This document shows, in pieces, positions 29,568 through 37,562 of a stretch of 64,000 bases of DNA. This stretch comes from Planctomycetota bacterium (GTDB lineage Bacteria; Planctomycetota; B15-G4). The translations under genes were made by a program, and so were the position numbers. The DNA is taken from the NCBI GenBank assembly GCA_021604805.1, contig BQJR01000002.1, positions 1,076,665-1,140,664 of the forward strand, in the 5' to 3' direction. Position 1 is the stretch's first letter, and each line of letters begins with the position of its first letter. Below the pieces are notes generated by a model. That model was given only the letters and a program-made list of their open reading frames with translations, was not told the DNA's origin and made no database searches.

Positions 29568-30314
29568 ATGATCGTGCGTTCTGCCCTGCTGCTGATGTCC
29601 GCCGCCGCGCTCTTCTCCGGCGAGCTCCGTGCCCAATCGGCGCCCGACGCTCCCCCGGCGCCCCGAGCTGAAGTCGCTGTCGAGGTCGAAGACGCCGCGC
29701 CCAGCGCTGACGCAGAACGCGCCGAGTCGGGCGAACGTGGCGACGACGCCGTGGGCGCCGAGCGCCGGGAGCAACGCGCGGAGCGTCGCGAGTCGCGCAA
29801 GGAGGGTCGCGAGGGTCGTCGCGAAGCTCGCCGCGAAGGTCGCGAAGGTCGCGAAGGTCGCGCAGGCCGCGAAGGCCGCGAAGGTCGCGCCCCGCGCCTG
29901 CGTCGCGGAGCCTCCGAGGTTGGTGACGCCGGCGAAGCGCGCTCGGAACAGAAGGCGCGGAAACGCGAGGCCGGCGCGAAGAGCGACGACAAGAAGCAGG
30001 GCAAGCGCGCCAAGAGCAAGAACAAGCAGGCGAAGCGCGCCAAGCTGAAGGCCAAGGTCGACCGCAAGCGTTCGGCCCAATCGAAGAAGCTCGCCAAGCG
30101 TGCCAACAAGACTGCCGACCGCGCGGCGCGTCGGGTGGAGCGCGTCGAGCAACGCCTGGATCGCCTCGAATCCTCGAGTGGTCAGGCGCGCTCCGGCAAC
30201 CGCGGCGCGCAGCGCGGGCCGCAACGTGAGCGTGCGCGTCGTCCGCTGCTCGAACGCTTCCGCGCGCCGGAACGCGCCGAGCGTTCGAGCCGCGCCGTCC
30301 GCCGCGCACGCTGA
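29568..30314 (+). CDS. Secreted Arg/Lys-rich low-complexity protein
   Basis: 248 residues. Signal peptide (MIVRSALLLMSAAALFSGELRAQ) followed by a short acidic Ala/Pro/Glu part. The bulk is highly basic, with imperfect REG/RRE repeats (residues about 75-110) and Lys-rich coiled-coil-like sequence (KAKVDRKRSAQSKKLAKRANK). No known domain. The high positive charge in an exported protein could bind nucleic acid, polyphosphate or anionic wall material. The ATG has a TGGAG site. It lies 5 bases before an ECF sigma factor gene and may be in its operon. Confidence 0.65.
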   Translation: MIVRSALLLMSAAALFSGELRAQSAPDAPPAPRAEVAVEVEDAAPSADAERAESGERGDDAVGAERREQRAERRESRKEGREGRREARREGREGREGRAGREGREGRAPRLRRGASEVGDAGEARSEQKARKREAGAKSDDKKQGKRAKSKNKQAKRAKLKAKVDRKRSAQSKKLAKRANKTADRAARRVERVEQRLDRLESSSGQARSGNRGAQRGPQRERARRPLLERFRAPERAERSSRAVRRAR

Positions 30315-30319
30315 CGCAC

Positions 30320-30961
30320 GTGGCCGCCAGCACTTCCTTCGGCGCCCCGCCCAGCGTTCGTGTCTTCGAGCGCTGGGTGGAATGCGTGCAGGCCTCGCGC
30401 TCGACCGAGCGCGTGGAGCGGGGCGACTCGGGCGTGGATCGCGCGGAAGTCGAGGCGAGTCTGGGCGGCGACCACGACGCCTTCGCGCGACTCGTCGGGC
30501 GGCACCAGCCGGCGATCGCGCGCCAGATGTTGCGCTTCACGCGCGACCGCGGGCAGCGCGAGGAGCTCGTCCAGGATGTCTTCGTGGAGGCCTATTCGAG
30601 CCTGGCTGGCTTCAGCGGACGCGGCTCCTTCGCCGCGTGGTTGCGCGTGCTCGCCGTGCGCACCGGCTACCGTTTCTGGCGCGAACGAGATCGTGAACGC
30701 GCGCGTCGCGCCTCCGCCGACGAAGCGCTCCCTCCCGCGCCCGACGGCAACGAGCCGCGCGAAGCCGCCGAGTGGTTGCACGCCTTACTGGCCAAGCTCC
30801 CGCCGCGCGATCGTCTCGTGCTGAACCTCCTTTATCTCGACGACTGCAGCGTGGCCGAGGCCGCGGAACTCACAGGCTGGGGCCTCAGCATGGTGAAGGT
30901 GCAGGCCTTCCGCGCGCGCAAGAAGTTGCGCGCACTGCTCGACGCGGAGCAGCGCCGATGA
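30320..30961 (+). CDS. ECF-type RNA polymerase sigma factor
   Basis: 213 residues from a GTG. Region 2 (about 55-125): DAFARLVGRHQPAIARQMLRFTRDRGQREELVQDVFVEAY, with the aromatic FSGRGSFAAWLRVLAVRTGYRFWRER. Region 4 (about 155-205): LLAKLPPRDRLVLNLLYLDDCSVAEAAELTGWGLSMVKVQAFRARKKLR. The first 45 residues are extra. Its stop overlaps the next start (ATGA), and the downstream protein has a single membrane helix as expected for an anti-sigma factor. Promoter specificity cannot be read. Confidence 0.92.
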   Translation: MAASTSFGAPPSVRVFERWVECVQASRSTERVERGDSGVDRAEVEASLGGDHDAFARLVGRHQPAIARQMLRFTRDRGQREELVQDVFVEAYSSLAGFSGRGSFAAWLRVLAVRTGYRFWRERDRERARRASADEALPPAPDGNEPREAAEWLHALLAKLPPRDRLVLNLLYLDDCSVAEAAELTGWGLSMVKVQAFRARKKLRALLDAEQRR

Positions 30962-31236
30962 GCGAACCGCGGGGTCTCGACAGATTCAAAGAGCTGGCCC
31001 GTGCGGCTTCGCGCGAGGCGCCGGAACCGCTCGACGTGCGCGCGGCGGTGCTCGATCGCGTGGCGCAAAGTCCGCCGCTCGAGGTCGGCGTGTTGCGCGA
31101 AACCTCACTGGTCGCGGCCGCGGGCTTCTCCTTGGCCGCCGCCGCGGTCGCGCTGGCGGCCGCGTCACCCTGGATCTCCGGCATCTTCGACCCCATGGTC
31201 CAGTTGCTGCAGAGCACGCAGGAGCTCGTGCCTTGA
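30958..31236 (+). CDS. Small membrane protein, probable anti-sigma partner
   Basis: 92 residues. A cytoplasmic part of about 45 residues is followed by one membrane helix (SLVAAAGFSLAAAAVALAAASPW) and a short periplasmic tail. ATG overlaps the sigma factor stop (ATGA) and its own stop overlaps the next gene (TGATG). The position and topology fit an anti-sigma factor, but no zinc-binding motif is present, so this is inferred. Confidence 0.65.
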   Translation: MSEPRGLDRFKELARAASREAPEPLDVRAAVLDRVAQSPPLEVGVLRETSLVAAAGFSLAAAAVALAAASPWISGIFDPMVQLLQSTQELVP

Positions 31237-31670
31237 TGCGCGTTTCCTCACACGGACATCGCGCGTGGCTGAGCTGGCTGCTCGTGGCCCTGATCTTCGC
31301 CGGGGGTGCGGGCGTGGGGGGCGGCGTGGCGATCATGTGGATGGGACGGCATCTCGACGTCGAGCCGCCAGAGCCCGAGGTCATCGCCGACGAACTCAGC
31401 GCCCAGATGGCCGAGGAGTACGACCTCAAACCGAAACAGCGCGAGCATGTGCGCAGCGTGATCCTCAAGCGTCACGAGCTGATGCAGTCTGCGCGTGACC
31501 GGCTGCGCGACGAACTCGACCCCGAGCTCAACCAACTCGACACCGAGATGGCCGCGGTGCTCGGGCCCGAGAAGGCGCTGCGCTGGAAGGAGCGCTTCGA
31601 GAAGACGCGCGGGCGTTGGGGAAAGCGCCGCTCGCGTCGCGAGCGCGCTTCGAAGGAGATCGTGCGCTAG
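31236..31670 (+). CDS. Membrane-anchored Spy/CpxP-like periplasmic protein
   Basis: 144 residues. One N-terminal membrane helix (WLSWLLVALIFAGGAGVGGGVAIMW), then a helical region with LKPKQREHVRSVILKRHELMQSARDRLRDEL, resembling the heavy-metal-resistance/Spy (LTxxQ) type of periplasmic chaperone, and a basic tail. It is the third gene of the sigma/anti-sigma operon and may be an envelope-stress sensor acting on that sigma factor. Confidence 0.65.
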   Translation: MRVSSHGHRAWLSWLLVALIFAGGAGVGGGVAIMWMGRHLDVEPPEPEVIADELSAQMAEEYDLKPKQREHVRSVILKRHELMQSARDRLRDELDPELNQLDTEMAAVLGPEKALRWKERFEKTRGRWGKRRSRRERASKEIVR

Positions 31671-31715
31671 GCTGTGGCAGCGCCCGATGCGGCGCGATTC
31701 CCACGGAGACTGGCG

Positions 31716-32147
31716 ATGAAGGTCCGCGATGTCATGCAGGCGAGCGTGCGCTCTGTTCCGAGTGACGCCACGGCGCGCGAGGTCGCCGTGATCATGCGCG
31801 GCGGCGCCTTCCGGCACGTGCCCGTGGTGGATCCGAAGGACGAAGTCGTCGGCATCGTGTCGGACCGCGATCTGCTCAACGCCGGTGCGGTCTTCGACAT
31901 CGAGTTGCACGAACGCAGCGAGTCGGGCATCCCCGCGGAGATCGTGGTCTCGGCTGTGATGACCGAGAACCCGATCACGATCGGCCCCGACGCGCAGCTC
32001 GCCGACGCCGTGAGCCTGCTCGCCGACAAGAACTACGGCGCGCTCCCGGTGGTCGACCAAGGTCGGCTCGTGGGCATCCTGAGTTACGTGGACTTGCTGC
32101 GGGTCTTGCGCGAGTTGCTCAGCAAGGCCGACGCGCCCGCGAGCTGA
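31716..32147 (+). CDS. Two-CBS-domain protein
   Basis: 143 residues made of two CBS motifs (VRDVMQASVRSVPSDATAREVAVIMRGGAFRHVPVVD and VSAVMTENPITIGPDAQLADAVSLLADKNYGALPVVD). CBS pairs bind adenosine nucleotides and report energy state. With no attached enzyme, it is a stand-alone regulator. The ATG at 31716 has a GGAG site. The gene is monocistronic, next to stress-type sigma factors. Confidence 0.9.
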   Translation: MKVRDVMQASVRSVPSDATAREVAVIMRGGAFRHVPVVDPKDEVVGIVSDRDLLNAGAVFDIELHERSESGIPAEIVVSAVMTENPITIGPDAQLADAVSLLADKNYGALPVVDQGRLVGILSYVDLLRVLRELLSKADAPAS

Positions 32148-32262
32148 GGTGCTGAGTGCGCCACGGTCGCGCCACGAGCGCGCGCCGTGATCGTGTAACG
32201 CTCGGTGAGCGCCAGGGTGTAAGCGGGGCGAACCCCCGACCCTTGGCCCACCGGAGCTGACC

Positions 32263-33297
32263 ATGATTCGTCTCGCACTGCCGCTGCTCGCGGCGCTCGG
32301 ACTCGCGCTGCCGCTGGCGGCGCAGCAACTGCCTGCACAGTTCGTCGATGCGGAGGCGCGTTGGGTCGCGCACGTGGACGTCGGCGGCGTGTTCAAGTCG
32401 GAGCTGCTGCGCCACGTGCTCAACACCGAGGGCGTCGACGTCAGCTCCGATGAACTCATCGAGATGGCCAGCGCCTACGACCTCGATCCCGGCCGCGACA
32501 TCCGCAGCATCACGGTCTACGGCACGGAAGAAGATCCCGAGCGGGCCGTGGCGCTCGTGTCGGGCACGGCCGCGCTCTCCAAGGCGATCGACCACTTGTT
32601 GGTGGCGCTCAAGCGCACCGAGGTCTCGGCGAACGGCGTCACGCTGCATCGCTGGAGGGAACGCGAGGGCGGTGACGACTCCATCTACACCTACATGGCG
32701 AGCAAGGCCGACACCGACGAACGCGTGCTGATCGTGTCGGCGCAGCCCGAGGTCGTGGCGCGGGCCGTGGCCGTGGTGCGCGGTGAACGCTCGAGCCTCT
32801 CGGGCTCCGATCCGAGCCTGACTCGCACTCCCGCGCCGGGCACCTTGTTCTTCGCCACCGTCAGCGAGTCCTTGCTGAAGCAGCTCGACCTCGACGGCGA
32901 CGCGCCGATGCAGGTCACCGAGATGGTGCGCGGCGTGCGCGTCGAGTTCGGTGAGCACACGGGCAGCACCTTCCTCGATGCACGCGTCACCACGGCGCAG
33001 GCGGCTCAGGCGGCGCAACTGCTCGCGATCATCGAGGGTGGTCGCGCCTTCCTGAACCTCGCGGCGAGCGCGGAGCCCGAGGCTCGCAAGGCGCTGCCCT
33101 TCGTGCAGCGTCTCGCCGTGCAGCGCGACGGCAGCGATGTCCATCTGCGCCTCGAGTACCCCACGGCTGAGCTGATGACGATGTTGCACGAGTTGTCCGA
33201 CGGCGAGTTCGGTCACGACGTGGACATCGAGTTCAACACCGACTTCAAGCAGCCCGCGAGCGACCCGAAGCCAGCCGGAAGCACGGGTTGGCGTTGA
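32263..33297 (+). CDS. Secreted protein of unknown function
   Basis: 344 residues with a signal peptide (MIRLALPLLAALGLALPLAAQ). The mature part is mixed alpha/beta, with FVDAEARWVAHVDVGGVFKSELLRHVLN and GTLFFATVSESLLKQLDLDGDAP, a pattern I associate with planctomycete periplasmic proteins of unknown role. No catalytic motif is recognised. The ATG has a CGGAG site. The ECF sigma gene that follows starts inside its 3' end, so they are coupled. Confidence 0.6.
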   Translation: MIRLALPLLAALGLALPLAAQQLPAQFVDAEARWVAHVDVGGVFKSELLRHVLNTEGVDVSSDELIEMASAYDLDPGRDIRSITVYGTEEDPERAVALVSGTAALSKAIDHLLVALKRTEVSANGVTLHRWREREGGDDSIYTYMASKADTDERVLIVSAQPEVVARAVAVVRGERSSLSGSDPSLTRTPAPGTLFFATVSESLLKQLDLDGDAPMQVTEMVRGVRVEFGEHTGSTFLDARVTTAQAAQAAQLLAIIEGGRAFLNLAASAEPEARKALPFVQRLAVQRDGSDVHLRLEYPTAELMTMLHELSDGEFGHDVDIEFNTDFKQPASDPKPAGSTGWR

Positions 33298-33905
33298 GCG
33301 AGTCACGGCTCACACACGAGAGCATCGACGAGCTCGTCGCCAGCGCACGGGGAGGCTGCGCGGCGAGCTTTTCGGAGCTCGTGCGGCGTCATGAAGCACC
33401 GCTTTACCGCTTTCTCGTGATGCGAACACGCGACCCGGAGCAGGCCGAGGAGTTGTGTCAGCAGAGCTTTGTGCGTTGCTGGCGCAAGTTGCACACCTTC
33501 CGGCCGGGAGCGGCTTTCTCGCCGTGGTTGTTCACGCTCGGGCGCAACGTGGCGGCCAATCACTTTCGCAAGCGCACCGATGCACCTTTGGAGGAGGCGG
33601 GCGATCCGCCTTCGGGAGAGCGCGGGCCGCACGATCAGAGTTCGGCGCGTGAAGAGCGGGAGCGACTCTGGGATCTCGCCGCACGTCTGCTCGACGAGGC
33701 CCAGCGTTCGGCGCTCTGGTTGCACTACGCCGAAGGCATGTCCGCGAGCGAGATCGGAGGCGTACTCGAGCGTCCGGCGGCGCAGGTGCGCGTGGTGCTG
33801 CACCGCGCACGGCGGAGGCTCGCCGATCATCTGCGCGCGTTAGACTCTCTGCAACACTCTGAGGGCGAACCGTCGGCTCAGCCACATGGGGAGCTGTTGC
33901 GATGA
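33288..33905 (+). CDS. ECF-type RNA polymerase sigma factor
   Basis: 205 residues. Region 2: FSELVRRHEAPLYRFLVMRTRDPEQAEELCQQSFVRCWRKLHTF and FSPWLFTLGRNVAANHFRKR. Region 4: LLDEAQRSALWLHYAEGMSASEIGGVLERPAAQVRVVLHRARRRLA. Starts TTG at 33288 or at 33294 are both possible; the latter overlaps the upstream stop as TTGA. The next gene begins in its stop (ATGA) and encodes a single-span membrane protein, a likely anti-sigma factor. It is distinct in sequence from the ECF factor at 30320. Confidence 0.92.
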   Translation: MALSESRLTHESIDELVASARGGCAASFSELVRRHEAPLYRFLVMRTRDPEQAEELCQQSFVRCWRKLHTFRPGAAFSPWLFTLGRNVAANHFRKRTDAPLEEAGDPPSGERGPHDQSSAREERERLWDLAARLLDEAQRSALWLHYAEGMSASEIGGVLERPAAQVRVVLHRARRRLADHLRALDSLQHSEGEPSAQPHGELLR

Positions 33906-34417
33906 CGCACGAACCGAACCCACTCACTCCCGCGATCGAGGAAGCGTTGCGCGACGAAGCGCACGCTTCGCGTCTCGAGGCCCCCGCGACGCTTCACGCC
34001 GCGATCATGGACCGCGTGCAAGCCGACCGCGCGCAAGCCGACCGCGTGCCGACTGGCGGTCTGCACGTTGCGCCGCGGCCGGTGCTGCGCTTGTCTTGGC
34101 GCAAGCGTTTCGCGCTGCCGCTTGCGGCGGCGGTCGTCGTGCTGCTCGCCGGTTGGGGGTCGCAGCACTGGATGCAGTCGAAGCGCGCGGAGCTCGCGCC
34201 GGTGTCGATGCAGGTGCTCCAGGAAGTCACGGCCGCGCCGGCGCGTGCGGTGCGGCGGCTCACCGATGCGCCGCGACTGCGCGAGGCCGGTCGTGAGTTG
34301 CGCGGCGTCGTCGCTGAGGAGTTCGACGGGCTCAGCGCTCGCGCCAGCGCCATGGGCTGGGAGCTCGCGCGTCGCTTGGGCGGGCCGCTGAGCAAGCTGG
34401 GCAGCGCGCTTCGCTGA
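33902..34417 (+). CDS. Single-span membrane protein, probable anti-sigma factor
   Basis: 171 residues: about 75 cytoplasmic residues with repeated RVQADRAQADRV, one membrane helix (FALPLAAAVVVLLAGW) and a basic periplasmic helical tail. Coupled to the ECF sigma gene by ATGA. The arrangement fits an anti-sigma factor lacking the ZAS zinc motif. It is the last gene before the UspA promoter region. Confidence 0.65.
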   Translation: MTHEPNPLTPAIEEALRDEAHASRLEAPATLHAAIMDRVQADRAQADRVPTGGLHVAPRPVLRLSWRKRFALPLAAAVVVLLAGWGSQHWMQSKRAELAPVSMQVLQEVTAAPARAVRRLTDAPRLREAGRELRGVVAEEFDGLSARASAMGWELARRLGGPLSKLGSALR

Positions 34418-34512
34418 GCCGCGCGGGGCGCGCTTGCGACGTCCTCTGGCGTGCTTTAAAGTGAGGTTGAGGTCAGTTGATATCCAACTCCACTGATCCG
34501 GGAGGATCTGCC

Positions 34513-35373
34513 ATGACTCGCTTTCAGAACGGCCTTTTCGTTCTCGCCACCGATCACTCGCCGCCCGCCCGCCGAGCCGCGCGCGAGGGCCTGGCGCTTG
34601 CCGAGGCGTTGGGCGCCAGGGTGCTGCTCGCGCACGTGGTCACACCCTTCCACGAGGGCACCGAAGAAGCCCGCGCCGCGCTTGAGGCGTTCACGGCTGA
34701 GTTGGCACCGGCGATCCCCGTGGAGCAGGCGCTCGAGCGCGGGATCAGCGTGGAAGCGGGCGTGTTCCACCTCGCGAAGCAACACGAGGCGGCGCTGCTC
34801 GTGGTGGGGACGCACGGGCGAACCGGCCTGCGGCACGCGCTCGTGGGCAGCAACGCGGAGCGCCTCGTGCAGCTGGCTCAGCGTCCTGTGCTCTGCGTGC
34901 GTCCTCCCGACGATCCCGAGGCACCGCTGCATCTCTCCGCACCGAAGCGCGTGCTCTGCCCCGTGGACTTCTCCGACGCCGCGCGCCGCGCCTGCGACGA
35001 CGCGCTGGCCTTGGCGCTGCACTGGGACGCCGAGCTCCTGCTCGTTCACGTCGTGGAACCGGTGTTGGTGCCGGAGGCCTACGGTCTACCCGCGAGCCAG
35101 GTTGCGGTGAGCCTCGAACAAGAAGTGCGTGAGGCCGCCGAGTCGCAGTTGCGCGCGCTGACCGCCGAGTTGTCCGAGTCCGGCGCCAAGGTGCGCGCTC
35201 TGATCGACGAAGGCAACGCCTCGCACCGACTCACCGAGCTCGTCTCGGAGGAAGACGTCGACCTCGTGGTGATGGCCACGCGCGGACTCACGGGCCTCGA
35301 GCACATGCTGCTCGGCAGCACCGCGGAACGTGTCGTGCGGCGCTGCGCCTGCCCGGTGCTCGCGATCAAGTGA
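34513..35373 (+). CDS. Tandem-domain universal stress protein (UspA family)
   Basis: 286 residues with two USP domains. Each keeps the ATP-loop pattern Gly-2x-Gly-9x-Gly-Ser: GTHGRTGLRHALVGSNAE and ATRGLTGLEHMLLGSTAE, preceded by VLLAHVVTP and LLLVHVVEP strands. USPs bind nucleotides and help survival during starvation or stress. The ATG at 34513 follows a strong GGGAGGA site. Upstream is a short less GC-rich stretch with a dyad AGTTG-ATATC-CAACT (about 34475-34489) that could be an operator. Confidence 0.92.
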   Translation: MTRFQNGLFVLATDHSPPARRAAREGLALAEALGARVLLAHVVTPFHEGTEEARAALEAFTAELAPAIPVEQALERGISVEAGVFHLAKQHEAALLVVGTHGRTGLRHALVGSNAERLVQLAQRPVLCVRPPDDPEAPLHLSAPKRVLCPVDFSDAARRACDDALALALHWDAELLLVHVVEPVLVPEAYGLPASQVAVSLEQEVREAAESQLRALTAELSESGAKVRALIDEGNASHRLTELVSEEDVDLVVMATRGLTGLEHMLLGSTAERVVRRCACPVLAIK

Positions 35374-35404
35374 GCGCGTGTTGCTGAGCGCGCGCGCTCG
35401 CAAC

Positions 35405-37444
35405 TCAGCGCTTCTTGCGCAACCAGCGCGTCCACCACTCGAGGTTCTGGGCGAGACGATGCGCGCGCATGTCAGGCGGCCCACTGCGGCTCATCCCGTG
35501 GCTCGTGTTGCGCGGGTAACGCACGAAGCGCGCTGGCACGCCTTGCATCACGAGCGCTGAGTAGGCCTGTTCCGACTCGGCCACGTTGCAGCGCAGATCG
35601 CCTTCGCTGTGGATCAGCAAGGTGGGCGTGCGCGCGTTGCCGAGGTGCTTGAGCGGGCTCATCTCCCACAGCGCGCCCGTGTCGTTCCAGGTGTTGCCCG
35701 GCAGATAGCTCCCCGGCCAGATGTAGATGTCGCTGGCGCCCCACATGCTGACCATGTTCGCCACGCAGCGGTCGGCGATGGCGGCGGCGAACTCGTTCGT
35801 GTGCCCGATCGCCCAGAGCGTCATGTAGCCGCCGAAACTTCCGCCGGTGAAGCCCATGCGCTTGGTGTCGCAGAACGACTGCTCGCGCATGTCGGCGATG
35901 ATCGCCTGCATGTCTTCCCAGTCCTTCGTGCCCCAGGCGTGGTGGATGCCGCGGCAGAAGACCTCGCCGTAGCCCTTGCTGCCGCGCGGGTTGCCGTAGA
36001 CGACCGCGTAGCCTTGCGCGGCGAGTACCTGGAACTCGTGGAAGAACGTGTAGCCGTACTGGGCTTGCGGTCCGCCGTGCACCTCCACCACGGTGGCGCG
36101 CTTGGTCGTGCTCGACGAGCCGGGTGGCAGCAAGGTCCAGACCTGCACGCGACTGCCGTCGGCGGAGCGCACCCATTTGCTCGTGGGCGTGCACACTTGA
36201 AGCTGCGCGAAGAGCTCGCCGTTCACGTCGGTGAGTGTGCGCGCGCGCAGCGTGCCGGCCGCGCGCGGCAAGTTGCCGATCGCGACTTCGCCGGGGCGCG
36301 TGGCGCTCTCCACGACCATCGAGAGCTGCTTGCCGTCGTCGGACAGGTTGCCGAGGTAGTGGCAGGCCTTGCCGCTCGTGTGTTGACGCAACTCGCCGCC
36401 CGTGGCCGCGATCGAGTGGATCTGTTGCGCGCCCTGCCAGCCGATCTGCATCACGAGACGCTTGCTGTCGGGCGTCCAGCGCAGGTTGGCGGCGAACTCG
36501 ACTTCGGCGCTGTCGCCCAGGGTGGGCGCCACGAGGCAGCGGTCGTTGCCGGCCATGATGTTCTTCGCGCGACCGCGGCGCGCGTCGGCGACCCAGACCT
36601 CATAGTTGCAGGTGCCGCGCGTGCCGTCTTCGTCGTGCAGGCCGGCCCAGGCCAGGCGCTTGCCGTCGGGCGACCAGCGCACGGTCATCTTGGCGCCGGG
36701 GAGTTGGCCGGGCAGCACGCTGAGTTTGCGCGTGGCGAGGTCCAGCAGCGCGACTTCGGTCGTCCACTCCTTGGCGAAGGCGTGCTTGTGACGGTTGGTC
36801 GTGAGCGCCACGCGCTTGCCGTCGGGTGACACGTCGAAACTGAAGTGCCCGGTGCGGTCCTTGTCGTACACCAGTCGGTGTTCGCCTGTGTCGACGCTGA
36901 CTTCGTAGAGCGCGAAGCGTTGCGCGTTGAAGTAGCCGTCGCCGTCGAGTCGATAAGACGGATCGTCGATCACGCGCGGCGGGTCGTTGCGCCCGTTCGA
37001 CTTGCGTTCCGTCACCGCCGCCGACGTCCACTCCTCGGCGCGCGCGCGGAAGGTCACGAGCAAGCGCTCGCCCCCCGGGCACCATTGCAGCGCCCCCACG
37101 TCGCCCTCGGGGAAGTCGGTGAGCGTGCGCGCTTCGCCGCCGTCCACAGACATCAACGCCACTTGTCCGCCGTGTTCGCCGCTGCGCACGAACGCGAGCT
37201 GCGAACCATCGGGTGACCACTCAGGACGACTGTCGCGCCCGCCGGAGGTGAAGGCCTTCGCGCTGCTCGCACCCGCGCGCGTGGACACCATCCACAAGTT
37301 CGTGACGTGGTCTTGCTTGTCGCCCACGGTCTTGTGCACGAACACGAGCTGCTTGCCGTCGGGCGACACGCGCGGGTGCGCCGTGATCGCGATGCGGTAG
37401 AGGTCGTCGATCTCGATCGAGCGCTTCTTGCGACGCGTGGCCAT
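35405..37444 (-). CDS. S9 family prolyl oligopeptidase-type peptidase
   Basis: 679 residues, no signal peptide, so probably cytoplasmic. A seven-bladed propeller with repeated blocks (ARVSPDGKQLVFV, FSFDVSPDGKRVAL, RWSPDGKRLAW) is followed by an alpha/beta hydrolase: nucleophile Ser536 in GGSFGGY, Asp near LIHSEGDLR and His in NTSHGMS. It resembles acylaminoacyl- or dipeptidyl-peptidases of family S9C, which clear short peptides. The ATG at 37444 has a GGAG site. Confidence 0.92.
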   Translation of the reverse strand: MATRRKKRSIEIDDLYRIAITAHPRVSPDGKQLVFVHKTVGDKQDHVTNLWMVSTRAGASSAKAFTSGGRDSRPEWSPDGSQLAFVRSGEHGGQVALMSVDGGEARTLTDFPEGDVGALQWCPGGERLLVTFRARAEEWTSAAVTERKSNGRNDPPRVIDDPSYRLDGDGYFNAQRFALYEVSVDTGEHRLVYDKDRTGHFSFDVSPDGKRVALTTNRHKHAFAKEWTTEVALLDLATRKLSVLPGQLPGAKMTVRWSPDGKRLAWAGLHDEDGTRGTCNYEVWVADARRGRAKNIMAGNDRCLVAPTLGDSAEVEFAANLRWTPDSKRLVMQIGWQGAQQIHSIAATGGELRQHTSGKACHYLGNLSDDGKQLSMVVESATRPGEVAIGNLPRAAGTLRARTLTDVNGELFAQLQVCTPTSKWVRSADGSRVQVWTLLPPGSSSTTKRATVVEVHGGPQAQYGYTFFHEFQVLAAQGYAVVYGNPRGSKGYGEVFCRGIHHAWGTKDWEDMQAIIADMREQSFCDTKRMGFTGGSFGGYMTLWAIGHTNEFAAAIADRCVANMVSMWGASDIYIWPGSYLPGNTWNDTGALWEMSPLKHLGNARTPTLLIHSEGDLRCNVAESEQAYSALVMQGVPARFVRYPRNTSHGMSRSGPPDMRAHRLAQNLEWWTRWLRKKR

Positions 37445-37562
37445 GGACCGATTCTCCTTCGTGGGTAGGTTCGGCGCGGACCCTACCACGCGCGACAGGC
37501 GCGGATCTCCCCCGCGAAGTCTGGCGCGCAGGCGACGCAAGTGCGGCGCGCACCACGATCAC

